A program made the translations under genes and the position numbers. A stretch of 64,000 nt of DNA from Orthonyx spaldingii (Eukaryota; Chordata; Aves; Passeriformes; Orthonychidae), in NCBI GenBank assembly GCA_013397795.1, contig VZTJ01001390.1, positions 55,643-119,642 of the forward strand, given 5' to 3'. Every line of letters starts with the position of its first letter. The first letter of the stretch is position 1. The notes under the pieces were generated by a model. It was not told where the DNA came from. It made no database searches and was given only the letters and a program-made list of their open reading frames with translations. Of this stretch, positions 1-12,725 are shown piece by piece.

Positions 1-3000
1 CTGCTTAAAAGGAAAAAAAAAAAAAAGGCATGCTTTTAATATGCTTCCAGATGGGGGGAAAATGATTTACATGGGAGTTTATTTCCTCTTTGCTGATATG
101 AAAGAATTACAGATACAAAACCCACTGATCTATAGAATAAAAAAAAAAGAAAAGAAATGTTATTTTCCTGTAAAGGTATCAGTTCATTTATATTCATTTA
201 ACCATCCATCCATCAATTCACTTTCTCACTCCCTGCACATTCTCTCTGCCTCTGGTAAACCTACCCCACCAATATACTTTTCTGGAATATACAATGAAGT
301 TTCCTTAAAAAAAAGAAATGATATGAGATTCAGCTGGAGTAGGTAAAGCTAAGTTTCCCTTCTCCTCCTCTTCCCAGCTCCTCTTTTATGTTCCAGACTT
401 TGAGTAAATTAGCAACGTGACAAACAAAATGGTTTAGTTGGGAAAAAAATGTCTGTGTATATCTATAAATAATATATGCAATATAGGTGTGTCTATATGA
501 ATATAGAGAGAGCAGGGTTGGTGTGCTCAACATGTATGTGCTGCGTCCCTGTGCTTGTGTGATACCAACAGCTTGTTCTCTGCCTCTAAAATAAAATTTA
601 CACATATTGTACAGCTATTTACAGCATTCATATATCCACGGCCCCAGCTTTAACCGTGCACCCAGCCTGCGTATGCTGCAGATATGCACAATATATACGA
701 TACCCCAGCACATGCAGAGGCTCTGAATTGGAGCAGAACACCTGGATTTAAACATAAAATATTTCCCTGAATTGTCAGCACGTGTCCTTTGGGAGGGCTG
801 GGACACCCATGGTGTGGATGGTGGGTGCCCATATTTTGGGTGCTCTCTGGCTCAAGCTCGGCCACGCACAAAGCACAGAGCACAGGGCACGGCTCAGCCC
901 GGCAGCCTCCGACCTCCCAAACCCGAGGGCCACCACTTCTGTACTTATTGGCATTTTGGAAGGTACCTGGAGCTGAGATTCAAATTCCCTTGCAGGAGAG
1001 TGGCCAGAGAGCAAACGCAAACCTCTCCCCTGACACCTCCGAGCACCAAACCAACCCCACCTGGGCGAGCCCTTCCCGTGGCCCTGCCTCTCCGGGGTGT
1101 GAGGAGGGGACAGAGGTGACTTCCTTCTCCCCATGGTCTCGGTGTGATGGCTCTTCCTCACAGGAATCACTCCAGGGAGGGTGAGCCATGAGCCCAAAAA
1201 CAGATGCTGCCAAACCAGCCGTCATTTCCCAGACACCTTCGCTCAGGCTGGAAGCGGAGGGATGCGGAAAAACTTCTTTTTCTGCTTTAAAAGCAGTGGC
1301 AAGAGCTGTGTGAGAAGTTGCTTTTTTCTTGTTACAAGCAGGTAAATAGAGAGACAGCCAGATTTGGAAATGCCTCTATACATACAGATAAAAATATACG
1401 CCTTTATCTCCAGCCAGATACGGATACAGATCCATGCAGAATTTTCCTGGCGGCTGCTGTTAAAGAGCCCCAGCTGGCGCTCAGGGGGTCCTCACCAGCC
1501 TTTTCCAAAACTCCTTTTGCAAATAAAGGCATCAGGCAACCCCCCCCAGATCAAACGGGCTGGTGGCACTGCGGAGCCCAGCGCCTCGTGGGTGCCTGCC
1601 CTGTGCTGAGCCCACGCGCCCGCGCTCCACATCAAAGGCTGGAATTCCCAGGCTCCGTGTTGGAACTGACACCTGCAGATCTTCCCCTGCCTCATGTTTC
1701 CAACCCGGACCTGAACAAATACATAATCATATCACATAGCATAATTAACAGTGCTATCACCATGAAGGACTCTTAAAGGGAAGGCTGTTGAAAGAGAGTT
1801 CCTGAAGATAATCCTTTTAAAAGGTTTCCTTAAAATGCAATCACTAGCTGGAATAAGGCAGGTTTAGTTCCAACATCTTAATACCTCTGCAGAGCAGAGT
1901 TTTAGATCTTGTTAATGTCTTTCCTTTAATAGTGGCTTGACTTTTGATTTGGGACTTGCACTTCTTGGAGCATCTCGCTGCTGTTGTGCTTCTCAACAGA
2001 GAAGGTCCTTGAGGAGGCCCAGCCAGGCTCCCCACCCCATTGACCCGTCGGGGACTCACAACCTCGCTCCTGCTGGAATTCCAATGCGGACCCATCCTGT
2101 CTGGGCTGGTGTCCTGCACTTGTGTCTAATGACCCATTTGAACAACTTTCAGGATGCTGTTTAATTTGGTTTTTTTCCTCATTCTGGACAACACCCCAGC
2201 TCCTGGCCCATGGGGAATGGGGTTCAGCTGCTCTCCAGCTCTTTCCTTAGCGGTGTCTCTCGACTCCTCCACTGTGCTCAGAGAACTCCTGCGTGGCGTG
2301 GTGCCAGGGTTGGTGAGTAAATTGCTTGATTTTGGCTTTCCCAAATGATGTCTGTGTGAAATGAGCAGAGCCACACAGTGAGCTGCATGTCCAGGGGATA
2401 AACGGGCATCAGTGGGCTCTGCTTGGTGCTCCCCTCAACCCTTCTACCTCAGCCTCCCATCCCAGGAGCTCTTCCCATGGTTATTTTGCATCCTCACATT
2501 TCTCAGGCTTTGCATGGAGAGAGCAAAGCTTGAGGAACTGGGAGCACCCGGTGGAGCAGACCCCTGGTAGGAGACCCTGGGAGCAGCCAGGTCCTGCCTT
2601 TTGCTGTCACTGCTTGTCTGGGGCTTCAAGCCAGGATCCAGCCTCCTGGGTTTTAGCAGGAAAAGCTTAGATTTGGGAAAGATGTCATCAAATTGGTGTG
2701 GAAATAAGTGAGGGCTTCTGGAGTAAGGGATGATGGACACCTCCTCCCAACAGCAATGATTAAAAATACAAAATAAAAATGAAATTCAGTTAAATCAGAT
2801 ATTTCTACCTCTCTGCCTTACAGCTGTGGACAATCCTGTAGACTATCCCAGTGCAAACTTCTCCGTTGGTGGCAGGTTTGGTGTCCGATCTCTCTAATCC
2901 CACAAGGCCTCTGGAAAACTAGGGATCCCCATTCCCAGGGAAGTGTGGATCAGGCTGTCGTGTTGTGATGCTGTGTGTAGGGAAAAACAGTTCGAAAGCA

Positions 3001-4910
3001 GCAAGAGGTGTTTGCTGTGCTCTGGCTGTTGTCCCCTCTCTCTTGGAGGGTGGCACCGCTGGCGTTTGCCCAGCGTGGTCAGAGGTGGTGCCACCAGAGC
3101 TCAGCCCCTCCCTGCGAATGACAACGGTGAAACCTTTTGGGTGTCCCAGGACAGCAGGGTCAGGTCGCTGATGGCGCAAACATTTTCAGCTCTTTTTGCT
3201 TTGAAATGAGTGTACGAGACAGAAAATGCACTGCTGCCCCTTGTCACCTGCGGGGCACTGGCACCACTCAGCCAGAGGGGATGGGGAGGCCGAGGGGACC
3301 CACAGGAGCTGCCACCCCTGAGGGCACCCGGGTGGCACAAGGGTAATGCCCATCCCTGGTGTCAGCGAGGAGCTGGGGTCTCGTATCGCCCGTCGGTGCC
3401 ACGCTCCGTGGCGGGGGTCCCGTGGGCCAGGGTCCCCTTCCCTGACAAAGCTTTACAAACCAAACCTGCTCTGTTTGAACAATGTCCCTGCCACCCGCTT
3501 GCCCGGGTTTTGGTTTTCCTGGTTTGTCTTTTGGCTGCCGCATCCAGGTTTTCTTCCTTAGCAAGGTCAGAGCCCTCTGATTTAGAGGATTTAATTGCTT
3601 TTAATTTCTCCAAATTTCCGTGTAGGCATTTTAATGCTTGCCTCCTTCCTTCCCCGAGAGCTATTAGCGTGAGTCAGTTTTTTTCCTGACATAGACAAGG
3701 GTTTTTCCCCCTCTCCTTCTACTCCTTCCAGCCCTACTTACATGGGAATTCCCCCAGCAGGCACTGAAAGAAGAAAGGGAATTAGATCTTTATCAGAGCC
3801 TTACTTTCACCCAAGATTTCCTTAGATCAGGGAGTTAAATAGAGGCCAACAGAAGCCAAACAAATGCTTTCTCTCCTACCTAGAAATAACCCCCCTGCAG
3901 CCAAAAGTATTCCCTCTCCTCCTTTGGAGGCGAACCAGGAGCTGGTGTGACTGTGTGTCCTTCTCTCGGGTGGACCAGTGTCAGTCCCGTCATGGTTGGA
4001 TTTCACGGGTTCTCTCTTTGCCCACAGAGTGCCAGGCAAGACAAGAACTACATTTCTAGCAGAAAAAAACCAAATAGGAAAATAGAGAAAAAGAAAATGA
4101 AATCCCAGTGTTGCTTCGAATCCCTGCCAACTTTCCAGGCCTTTGTAACTCAGCCGAAAATAAGGCCACAAACCCATTTTTCCTCATTTGCAGGTCACCT
4201 TGAAGGGTAGATGAGGAGCTCTTTCAATAGCATTTCTTTCAAGGGGATTTCAGTGAGAAAAGTAGCAATGATTGAAATTCCCTGTTTCCTTCCAGCTCCT
4301 CAGGTTTTCCTGGAGGATATACAAACACCTGGGCAACTCCCCACTGTGGATTTTCGCTCTGTTGTGGTGACATTGCCTGACTCGAGGGACTACAGAGGTT
4401 TGGTGCAAACATGCTTTAATATAATTTTTTAATCACCTCTTGGCCTCCCAACCCACACATGCCTGTTCAAATAGCAGCAGGGCTGGAGGAGATGCCTAAG
4501 GAAAAATGGAACAGCATCCGCTTCCCACTCAAACACAGCTCCTCCGTGAGATCTCCGTGGTGTCCTGGTGAAAAGCACCTTCCCAGCCCAGCACACAAGC
4601 GTCAAAAAGCCTGGAAAGGAGGCGCAAATTGGAATAGTGAGGAGAAGAGGTGGCCTGATGCCTTCTCTCTTGGGGACAGACGGGTGGGTGCTTAGTGGCA
4701 TCAGGGTGTTTCTGTCTGCTCCCAACCTGTGTCGATCCTCCTTCAGTGTGGGGCCGAGTGGGAACAGGGCCCCACAGGTCCCTTCCCTTGCTGAGACTTT
4801 GGGAACAGAAGGTCAAACGGTCCAGGTGCTTTAGTTTAGTCCAAGTGCTTTTCCCAGCCTCAACTGATAAATGATGAGCAAACCTTTCCCTCCACGTGTA
4901 CCCATGTATA
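1..4910. other. Non-genic unique sequence
   Basis: No repeat family, RNA gene or convincing exon was recognised. The left end has short A-runs and AT-rich DNA up to about 600. From about 780 to 1700 and 2900 to 3450 the sequence is GC-richer, with scattered CpG but not enough for an island. The open frames here (up to about 159 codons) overlap one another in several frames and show no domain. They are best read as chance frames. Confidence 0.6.
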
Positions 4911-4924
4911 TGGATGGACACGGA

Positions 4925-4954
4925 CACACACACACACACACGTGTGTATATAAA
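4925..4954. repeat. (CA)n microsatellite with GT/TA tail
   Basis: About eight CA units run directly into CGTGTGTATATA. The CA run and the GTGTGT that follows are complementary, so the site can fold as a small hairpin or adopt Z-DNA. It is an ordinary vertebrate dinucleotide repeat and is probably length-polymorphic. Confidence 0.85.
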
Positions 4955-5049
4955 TAGATCTCTTTAAATTTAAACAGATTTATGCCCAAGGACAGGAGGG
5001 TGGGTATGAGGTCGTTAGAAAGAAAGAAGGTATAACACATCCACATGTT

Positions 5050-5200
5050 CTGTTGTGGAGATTAAATCTATAGCAGGTTGCATGCAGTGCTAATACTCCT
5101 ATTAATTTCTATTTTTCATTGTTGTTTGCACATTTGTCAGGCCCCGATGAAGGGATAATGAAGCGAGCGGATGTTAACTGCGAATTAATCAGCCCTGTCT
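5050..5200. other. AT-rich repeat-free block, possible conserved non-coding element
   Basis: This is an AT-rich stretch with several ATTAAT and TAAT words of the homeodomain-site type. It lacks homopolymers and CR1 sequence and sits between GC-richer segments. That texture is typical of amniote conserved non-coding elements, but no alignment was available, so the assignment is inference only. Confidence 0.25.
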
Positions 5201-5530
5201 TGGAGTGTAACACAGGTTCCTGTTTGCTGCCCCTCTTCTCCCAGGAACGATAACACACTTTCTGTATTTCCACCAGGAAAACCTGCTGGATGCTGCCACA
5301 GAGCAGAGAAAGAAAGAAAAAGGAAGAATGAGAGACACTTTGGCTGAGAAACTTCCAATTCTCCTTGAAACTGTCGAGTTTGAATTGTAAGAAAGCTGAG
5401 GAAGCTGAGGTCGTGCTAGTTTTGCAAGAGGAGCTTGTTGGAAGCGCTGTGTTGGCCATGGGCAGGTTGGACCGTTCGTCGTGTTTAACTCCTGGAGTGT
5501 CAGATCCTTTTGAGAGTTTTTTTTTAACTG

Positions 5531-5620
5531 GGATGTGTCCCTGCCCATGGCAGGGGATGGGAATGAGGTGATCTTTAAGGTCCCTTCAAACCCAAGCCGT
5601 TCTGTGATTCCCTGACTCTC
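5531..5620 (+). mobile_element. CR1 LINE, 3' tail fragment
   Basis: Only the last 90 or so bases of a sense-strand CR1 remain. They cover the segment reading 'gtccctgcccatggcagggg', the 'gatctttaaggtcccttc' box and a diverged terminal 'ccattctgtgattc'-type repeat. Severe 5' truncation is usual for CR1, which is copied by target-primed reverse transcription starting at the 3' end. Confidence 0.85.
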
Positions 5621-5624
5621 TGAA

Positions 5625-7900
5625 CGGTTGATGTTGTGCATGAGGGATGGATGTATTTAAAAATACTGGGAATGTTTTATTGCAAATTGTCTTGATTTAC
5701 TTTGGAGCTTGGTGTCTGTGAGCCTGGTCGGGTTGTGGTGTCTCATGTTGTGAGGCAGGAGGTTCCCTTGTGCTGGGATGGATGGGAACAGAGCTGGAGA
5801 AACCCCGGGTCCCTTGGCAGAGATTGGAGTGGGAACTGAGGCAGAGTCAGTCACCAGCCCAGGAACGCATCCCCTCATGGATACACACTTGGGGTGCCCT
5901 GCCAGCATCCCTTGGGCAAACACCATTGCTTTGAGCATCTGCTTTTTGCAGTTTGGACTTTCAGCCAGGAAAAACATGGGAATTTCTGCTTGGGTGTTGC
6001 ATTTCTGATGAATTGAGCTTGGCTCTATGCAGAGAGGCCAGTGGACTTCAACAGCCTGGCCTCATTTTGTGCTTGAGAAAGGAAATAAGCGTAGATTGGG
6101 ATTGATCATTAATTGCTCACCCTTGTGATGATGACTTGGTGCTAGTTCTGGCACCAACTCAGATTTCCTTCTGGGCAACTTCCTTCCCCTTCCCCATATC
6201 GCAGGATGCAGATCTTTGCAGCCAAGTCCATCCCTGCTGTGTCAACCTGGGGAGTCTCCAGTTTCCTGCCGCAGCACCGGTACCCAGACCTCATCCTCAT
6301 TTCTTGGATATTAATGTGCCACCCTGCCCAGCTTCCAGGGTGCTTGGATGATGGCATCCATAGATCATTTACCTTTCCAGGGAAGGAAATACTTGGTCAG
6401 ACCGAAATTACCACTAGTACATTCATGTAGCTGTAGCAGCTCTCCTCCGGCTCAGGGCACACACCAGCCCCAATAAGTGGGTGTCTGCCTCATAAATACA
6501 GAAAACTTCCAGTGCTCCTAAAGATGGGCATCTCATGGACAAGTTCGTACTGCCCAGGGCAAGCAGCGCTCCGGGCTTGTGTCCTGAATAATTAGGGAAT
6601 CTTGCAAGATTTAAATGTGTCGCTGTTTATTGGAGAAGCGGCACTGTAGATGATTTGGGCATTCCTTAAAGGGATTTCTCCCAGCATTTGTTCCTTCCTT
6701 TTATCACCTTCCTCACTCCAGTCCTTAGCACAGTCCTCTCTCTTTTATTGATCAAACACTTGATCAGTTGATCAATTAATCACCTGATTGATCCAGATTT
6801 TTTACATATCTGCCCCAACATTTTTTTTGTCTTCCCAACCTAAATTTGTCACAAGTCTTTCTTTTTTGAAATGCAAGGTTTTGACAACAAAGTGTTCCCT
6901 GATCATTGTCCTTCCACACATTTCCCAGGATACTGCCTGTCCTGTGATCTCTATGCTTTATTTGGAGGCACTGGGTGACAGCTTTCTGCAGAGCTTTCCT
7001 GGAAAAGCAGCCAAACCTCACAGTCTACCCTGTGCTTGGGGCAGAAAATCTCTGTTCAGGCTCCATCCTCTGCACTTGGCTCATCGGGATTAAAACCACA
7101 ACTTTCTCATTGTCTCTTCCCCTCTTTTTCTCCCCTTCTTCCTTGTGTCTTTCCCCTCCTGATGAGTGCAGAGAACATATTTTCTCACAAATGCTTAACT
7201 CTGTGGGTCTCAAAAGGGACGGATTTCGTTCCTCACCCACCATCTGCACTCCGAGCTCTCCAAGCTGAAACATCTCCATTCATTTTGTGGGCCACGGGAA
7301 AAACAAAGCAGTGGAGAGGGATGTAAGTATCCTGGAATTCACTTCTCTGGTGGCACAGTGTTGACCCGTGGCCACTTCTGGGACTCTTGCATAACGCTTT
7401 AAGCCTCGTGTTTCTTTTGTTTTGTGCCCAGCCCAAGAATTCAATTTTTAATAAGAAATCCCAGAAGTGTCTGTGAAGGATCCGGGCTCCCGCGCTGCGC
7501 AGACGTGGGAGCTCCCACTCACTGCCGCGGTCCTGTGGTCTCCATCTCCCGGGATTAATGAGGGTCCAGTGTAGTCCTTGCCTTCTCCTCTTGCAGGAGC
7601 ATGCAGTGGAGCTCAGAACTGCCTCTGCCTCTTCAGGCATCTTCTCCCTGGCATCACGTGCACGTGGCTGCTGCTTGGAGAGCCTTGGAGAAACAGGAGA
7701 AAGGCTCTCAGCGGCTTAGGCAAGGATCTGGTTTCCTTTCCTTGCTGTCCCCGTGGCGGGAGGAGCAGCACGATTTGGGTCTAGCTTACCCTGCCTAAAG
7801 TCTCCAGAAAGGCACCTGTTAAACCTGACTCCAGCTCTTTGTCTTTTGGGATTCAGCCCTACCTGGCTGATTGTCTTTCACAGGTCCTGTGGTCTTTCAA
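5625..7900. other. Non-genic unique sequence
   Basis: No recognised element except the TGATCA cluster listed separately. Around 6590-6670 there is a short AT-rich, non-repetitive patch. From 7100 to 7170 the sequence is pyrimidine-rich (CTTCC/TCTCC). No exon with convincing splice signals was found. Confidence 0.55.
6748..6794. repeat. Cluster of TTGATC(A) palindromic words
   Basis: TTGATC words start at 6748, 6760, 6768 and 6788. Two of them are complete TTGATCAA palindromes (6748-6755 and 6768-6775). The spacing is uneven (12, 8, 20), so this is not a simple tandem repeat. It could be a small multi-site protein-binding cluster or chance in AT-rich DNA. Confidence 0.5.
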
Positions 7901-7904
7901 GAGA

Positions 7905-8056
7905 TTGTCCAGAGCCGATGTGGCTGCACCTTCCCTGGAAGTGTCCAAGGCCAGGTTGGACAGGGCTTGGAGCACCCTGGCGTAGTGGAAGGTGCCCCAG
8001 CCCATGGCAGGGGGTGGGATGAGGTGGTCATTAAGCTCCCTTCCACCCCATGATCC
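7905..8056 (+). mobile_element. CR1 LINE, 3' tail fragment
   Basis: About 150 bases of sense CR1. It runs from the diverged 'ttgtccagagaggatgtggc' segment through 'aagtgtccaaggccaggttg' and 'cccatggcagggggtggg' to a diverged 'cccttccaccccatgatcc' end. The final 'aaccattctatgattc' box has decayed, which suggests an older copy than those at 33 and 35 kb. Confidence 0.88.
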
Positions 8057-8663
8057 AAACAGCAGAGACCTTCCCTCTCCTCCCACACCAGGGCTGGGAT
8101 TTGAATGTGGTGATCAGATCCGTGCAAACTTCATTGGAGTTAAGGATCCTAAATCACACAGACTTGTCTAAAAATAAAATACAGGCTCTAAAACGTCTCC
8201 AAGCAGTTTAGTTCATTTTTGTGGTGAGATGTGAGGTATTTCTAAATGGAATCAGGAATGATGGAAGCAGCCGGGCACATTTTAATTCTAATTTTTCCTA
8301 TATATCAAGCGTTAAATTAACAAGCGAGGGAGAACCCTCCTGAAGAGCTCTCTGCGGTTTAGACAGGCATATCAGGATAAAATTACTCTGGGCTTGCCCA
8401 TGGTTTGTCTGGATCCTCCTGGAGCTGCACCAGTAAAGAGCATAATTGTGCTGCTCTTCGAGGCTTTGGGTTTGGTGCTGCGGATCCTCCCCTCTGACTC
8501 GCCCGGGTTCCTCGCTGGCGTTAGGGAGCTTTTCCCTGGAGATGGTTTTCCATCCCAGGCAAGGGGCAAAGCTCCTCAGAAGGTGAAAAAAGGGAGAAGG
8601 GTTCAGGAGAGAGACTTTTATTTGTAATCGTGAGGGTGGTTGGCTCAAATAACAGAATTTGAG
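8057..8663. other. Spacer between two opposed CR1 copies
   Basis: About 600 bases of unique sequence separate a plus-strand CR1 tail on the left from a minus-strand CR1 on the right. The left part is AT-rich. A minus-strand open frame of about 196 codons (8298-8888) starts inside the CR1 tail on its right and has no recognisable domain. Confidence 0.55.
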
Positions 8664-9043
8664 GATCACAGGATGGTTTGGGTGGGAAGGGACCTTAAAG
8701 CCCACCCAGTGCCACCCCCTGCCATGGCAGGGACACCTTCCACTGTCCCAGGCTGCTCCAAGCCCCAGTGTCCAACCTGGCCTTGGAGACTGCCAGGGAT
8801 CCAGGGGCAGCCACAGCTTCTCCAGGCACCCTGTGCCAGGGCCTCCCCACCCTCCCAGGGAACAATTCCTTGTGTCTGTCTGACCCAAATTTCCCCTTTT
8901 TCAGTTTGATCCACCCACCTTGTCCTGGCACTCCAGTTCCTGCTGAAGAATCCCTCTCCAGCTTCCTTGTAGCCCCTCCAAGTTCTGGAAGTTGCTCTGG
9001 AGTCTCCACACCTTCTCCTCTCCAGGCTGAACAGCCTCAGGGT
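8664..9043 (-). mobile_element. CR1 LINE, 5'-truncated copy
   Basis: About 380 bases of CR1 in antisense orientation. On the plus strand it opens with the complement of the CR1 end ('aggatggtttgggtgggaag'). It continues through 'gccatggcagggacacctt', 'tccaggggcagccacagctt' and 'ccctgtgccagggcctcccc' to 'ctctccaggctgaacagcct'. It therefore reaches past the tail into the 3' region near the end of the reverse-transcriptase ORF. No RT coding sequence is retained. Confidence 0.93.
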
Positions 9044-11767
9044 TTGTTGTTTGTCTCCAATGTTTGATAGAGAGAGTGTTTGATAGGGAAGTCTGATCTT
9101 CTCAGGAAATATTTGGCACTCAAAGGGATGGTTTCTGCTTCTGAAAGATCAGTGCAACCCACAAATTATTTTAGTATCATCCTACAGATTTAACTTTTTG
9201 TGTCTGTAGTGAGAATGAGGATTGCTGTCGCTGCACTCAACTTGGAGTAATTCAGTGTAAAATCAGAATGCTCTTAAAAATCTTTTCTTTGCTGCGTGGC
9301 CGTTGATTTGCTTTAGTGAAAAGGAGGCACTGAGGTTTCTGGAGCCATTAACACCAACACAGGTCACCTCTGGGCATGGCACAGCTGGCCTGGACCACCC
9401 ACGTGCGCCTCAGATTGTCCTGGCCCTGAGTAAACAATTGTGCTTGACTTCCTCTGAAGCTCAGTTATGAAATGCATCAGTGCATGGAATATGATTCTTT
9501 TTTTCTCACTCCAAGTCCCAAGCGGATTGACTCCAGGTATCCCCACTCCATGAAATATTGTCTCTGCAGCCAGGGAAAGCAGTCTCTCTAGTATGAACCT
9601 TGATATTGTCACATCTTCAGTCTTTCAGGGATTTATGGACTTTGCCAATACATGGTACTGACTCTGGACACCAAATGCCTAATTTTCTCCAAATTTACAA
9701 TTATTCCCTTTCCACTTTTTGCATTCTAGAGCTGTGGGAGCAGTGTCATTGTTCCCAATTCATGGATGGGAGAGTTGTGTTGCACAGAGATGCCTGGGAA
9801 GTGTTCCCGAGTCTGCTCTGCATTTTGACTTCCCCCTGCAGTGGCAGTTTGGTGAGGAATGTGTGTGTCCATGGTTTTGTGTGCTGACTTTAAACCTGTT
9901 ATTCCTTGTTTTTAAGGTCTGGCTCCCTCAGGGTGAGCATTCCAAGAGATGATCCTTTTTCCCTGTAGAGCAGAAGTGGGAAGAAGCAGGAGGAAGCTCC
10001 ACCTTTTTCAAGTCAGTGTATTTGGCCACAGTGATGGACCCTGAGATTGTCCAACTCCTTCCAGGGGCGTTTCCAGGTGTCATTTACTGTAGCAAGATGC
10101 TGGCTCACTCTTTAGGAGGTTCAGATTGTTTAGTGTCCCCACAGAACTCTGAGTGGCCACATGGATCTGGAGGTCAGGAGATCTCCCTCTTCCCCAGCAC
10201 ACCAGACCCTCCTTGAGCTCATTTGTTCTTTGCTCACCATTGCTTATGACTGACAATGTCATGTAGGGGAAATGTGAACGTTTTCACGTGGGGAAAACCA
10301 CACAGATTTTGATGAAAGATCTTGATTTCAGACTTCTATCAAAGAGCAGCACTGCCTGTTCGTTGTGGAGGTGTGTTGGGACTGCCAGCTGGACTCCCTT
10401 AGGGAGGCTCCAGGTTTAGGGGGGAAGAAGCCCCACAAACCCCAACTGCTCCAACCCAGCTACATCTGCTGGATCAAATAAAAGCTGAAACTAAAAACTA
10501 ATTCAGGAACAGGTGTGAGGGCACAGTCCTGCAGAAGGTAACGTTTGCATTCCAAAGGTTATTTTCCAGCCTATTTCTCCAAACACCAACCTACTGGATG
10601 GTATCCTACCAGTCCTTGGCATTCCCAGCAGACTTGCACATACTCCAGAGGTGGCAGCAACAGGAAGTTTAGATTCCCTACCCCACTTTTTCCTGGCTTT
10701 AAAGTTGCCCCCTGACACACATTATGAGCCCTGTATTTGCTGCAGTGTTGGCAAACAGCGGCAGGAATTACAGCGCTCCTGCTCAGGATGTTACGGATTC
10801 TGATCCGGGCTGCCAAAAAATTCCTGCCACGTTGCCCTCCCTGCTGCTGCCACTGCAAATACTGAACTTTACCCTGGCATCATCACTGACTGCCTCCATG
10901 CCATCCTCGTGGACACGTTTATGGCTGGCATTAAGAATATATTTTTCATCTCTTCCATGTTTTCCCAGGTCCTTGAGGCAGCAGGAGATGACAAAGCTGG
11001 GGAGCCACTGCAAGGGCCACGGAAGCATGATGCACACAGCCTCCTCTTACTGCCTTTGGGAATGCTCAGGTCTCCGGTGGATATGTGCTCCTCAGGGAGG
11101 CTGTGGCTCAGGGGAAGCATGGGAGGTGCTGGTTGGGTGTCTTGGGAGCTGCTGGGGAGTTGGTTCTTCATTGCTGCACCCTGACCTGTTGGTTTGTCCA
11201 AGCTGCTTCACACGAGTGACAGAGCAGTAGAAGACATGAGATTGCTATTTTTTTTCCCACCTTCCCCCTTTGCAGTCTCCCAGAGCTCCCATTTGGACTC
11301 CAGAGTCCCACTGAGCCCATGACAGAAATGTTTAGGTGCTGTTCTAAAGCTGGGTTTAGCAGCATAAATGCGCTTTAATGCACAGCATTCCAGAGAGTGT
11401 GTTGCCTTCTGTCCCTTATGGAATGGCTGTCTGGAGGGATGGAATTCCAGCTCCCACCTCACCACACCATTATTGACAGGCTGGCTGGTGCATTATTTAG
11501 GTAATTTGGCACATGCCATACGGCAACCACCCAGACAGGACAAGTGGTGTCATCCGACAGGCCCAGGCATCCCACCCCTGCATCCAGAGGGTGACAGAGC
11601 TTTGGAAGGGCCTTCAGGGAGTGATGGGCAGTGTTGGCACCCAAGGGGACCATCATGAGGTTCCCACATGGAAAAACCCAGCAGGACACGTGCAGGGAGT
11701 CCCTGGTTGGGTGGTGGCTCCTGGTGACTGCTAGAGGGTGGCTGCTGAGGGCACCCACACAGGCTTC
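9044..11767. other. Non-genic unique sequence
   Basis: No element was identified. The stretch alternates AT-rich patches (about 9100-9300, 9460-9720) with GC-richer ones (10380-10500, 11040-11180). The longest open frame is 168 codons (10724-11230, plus), with no domain and several competing frames. Old retroviral sequence between 9.4 and 10.4 kb cannot be excluded by eye. Confidence 0.5.
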
Positions 11768-11925
11768 TGGCCCTGGCACAGGCTGCCCAGGGAAGCTGTG
11801 TCTGCCCCATCCCTGCAAGTGTTGGATGGGACTTGGAGTGACCTGGGAAGGTGTCCCTGTCCATGGCAGGGGGTGGAACTGGATGAGCTTTAAGATCCCT
11901 TCCAGCCCAAGCCATCCTGGGCTTC
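11768..11925 (+). mobile_element. CR1 LINE, 3' tail fragment
   Basis: A sense-strand tail. It begins at 'ggccctggcacaggctgccc', passes an internal deletion in the usual 'aagtgtccaaggccaggttg' segment, then shows 'ccatggcagggggtggaact' and 'gagctttaagatcccttcc'. The terminal repeat is degraded ('caagccatcctgggcttctg'). Confidence 0.88.
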
Positions 11926-12312
11926 TGTGGGTTCACAGATACACATGTAGGTGTTGGCCAGGGCTGGTGATGCTGGTAGGAGTCAAGGAAACACGACAAA
12001 AGGAGCCTCCCCAGACTGGTCTGATTCCTACAGCCTTTGGCTGTGCCAGCACAGAACTTCAGAGGAAGCTCAGCTGCAGGTGCTCTGTGACAGCCTCAGA
12101 GGGAATCTGCTCTGATGGTCCTCTTGAACTGCTGAGAGCATCTCCTGCTCTCCGAGGGCACTGGCAGCACTTGTGAAAAGGGAAAACCTGCAGAGCCTGG
12201 GGTGCTCTGTCTGAGGTAAGGGGTTCACTCCCACTGCTCCAGGAAGCTTGTCCAGGAACGATTTCCTGAACTATTGTAAGAGCCATGATGTTGTGTTAAA
12301 ATAAACCCAATT
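11926..12312. other. Unique spacer
   Basis: Nothing recognisable between the CR1 tail and the LTR-like segment. The last 30 bases become AT-rich. Confidence 0.5.
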
Positions 12313-12725
12313 GTTGCCTTTTTCAACCTAGAAATGAAACTTGAGATAGTTTTTAGTATAGGAGGTAATATAAAAGCAGATCTTTATTTGGAGACCTCCA
12401 GGGGCAGCCATGGAAAAATGTCTGAGAAAGCTCACTCCACAGGGGTACGTACAGTTTTATAGGTTTTAGGAAACGACCATAATTGATAAAAAGCACCAAT
12501 TAGGAGGACAAGTGGGGATGCAATTCCCCCCCAAGTCAAGCCCCTTCTCTGGAGTCCCCCCCCCTTGGTACCAGTTGTACTTTGCTCATGAAGATGGATC
12601 TCAGAGACCCAAATTCCCGAGAAGAACCAAGATAGGACAAGGGTTTGGAGCTCTGGAATTTGTTTTGTCTTCTTGTTTCGGAAAGGGCATGGAAAACTAC
12701 TGGGAAAATCAGCCACTAATACAAC
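12313..12725 (-). mobile_element. Candidate solo LTR of an endogenous retrovirus
   Basis: Read on the minus strand, the segment starts with tgttgtattagtggc and ends with aggcaaca, so it has TG...CA ends. A TATAAAA box lies at 12455-12461 and an AATAAA polyadenylation signal at 12383-12388, about 70 bases downstream. This is the order and spacing expected for the U3-R-U5 parts of an avian LTR. No target-site duplication is visible, so the exact ends are uncertain. No gag, pol or env reading frame adjoins it. A solo LTR left by recombination is the simplest reading. Confidence 0.5.

Noticed and set aside
8298..8888. 196-codon minus-strand frame
   Set aside because: Its start lies in a CR1 tail, and the rest has no domain.
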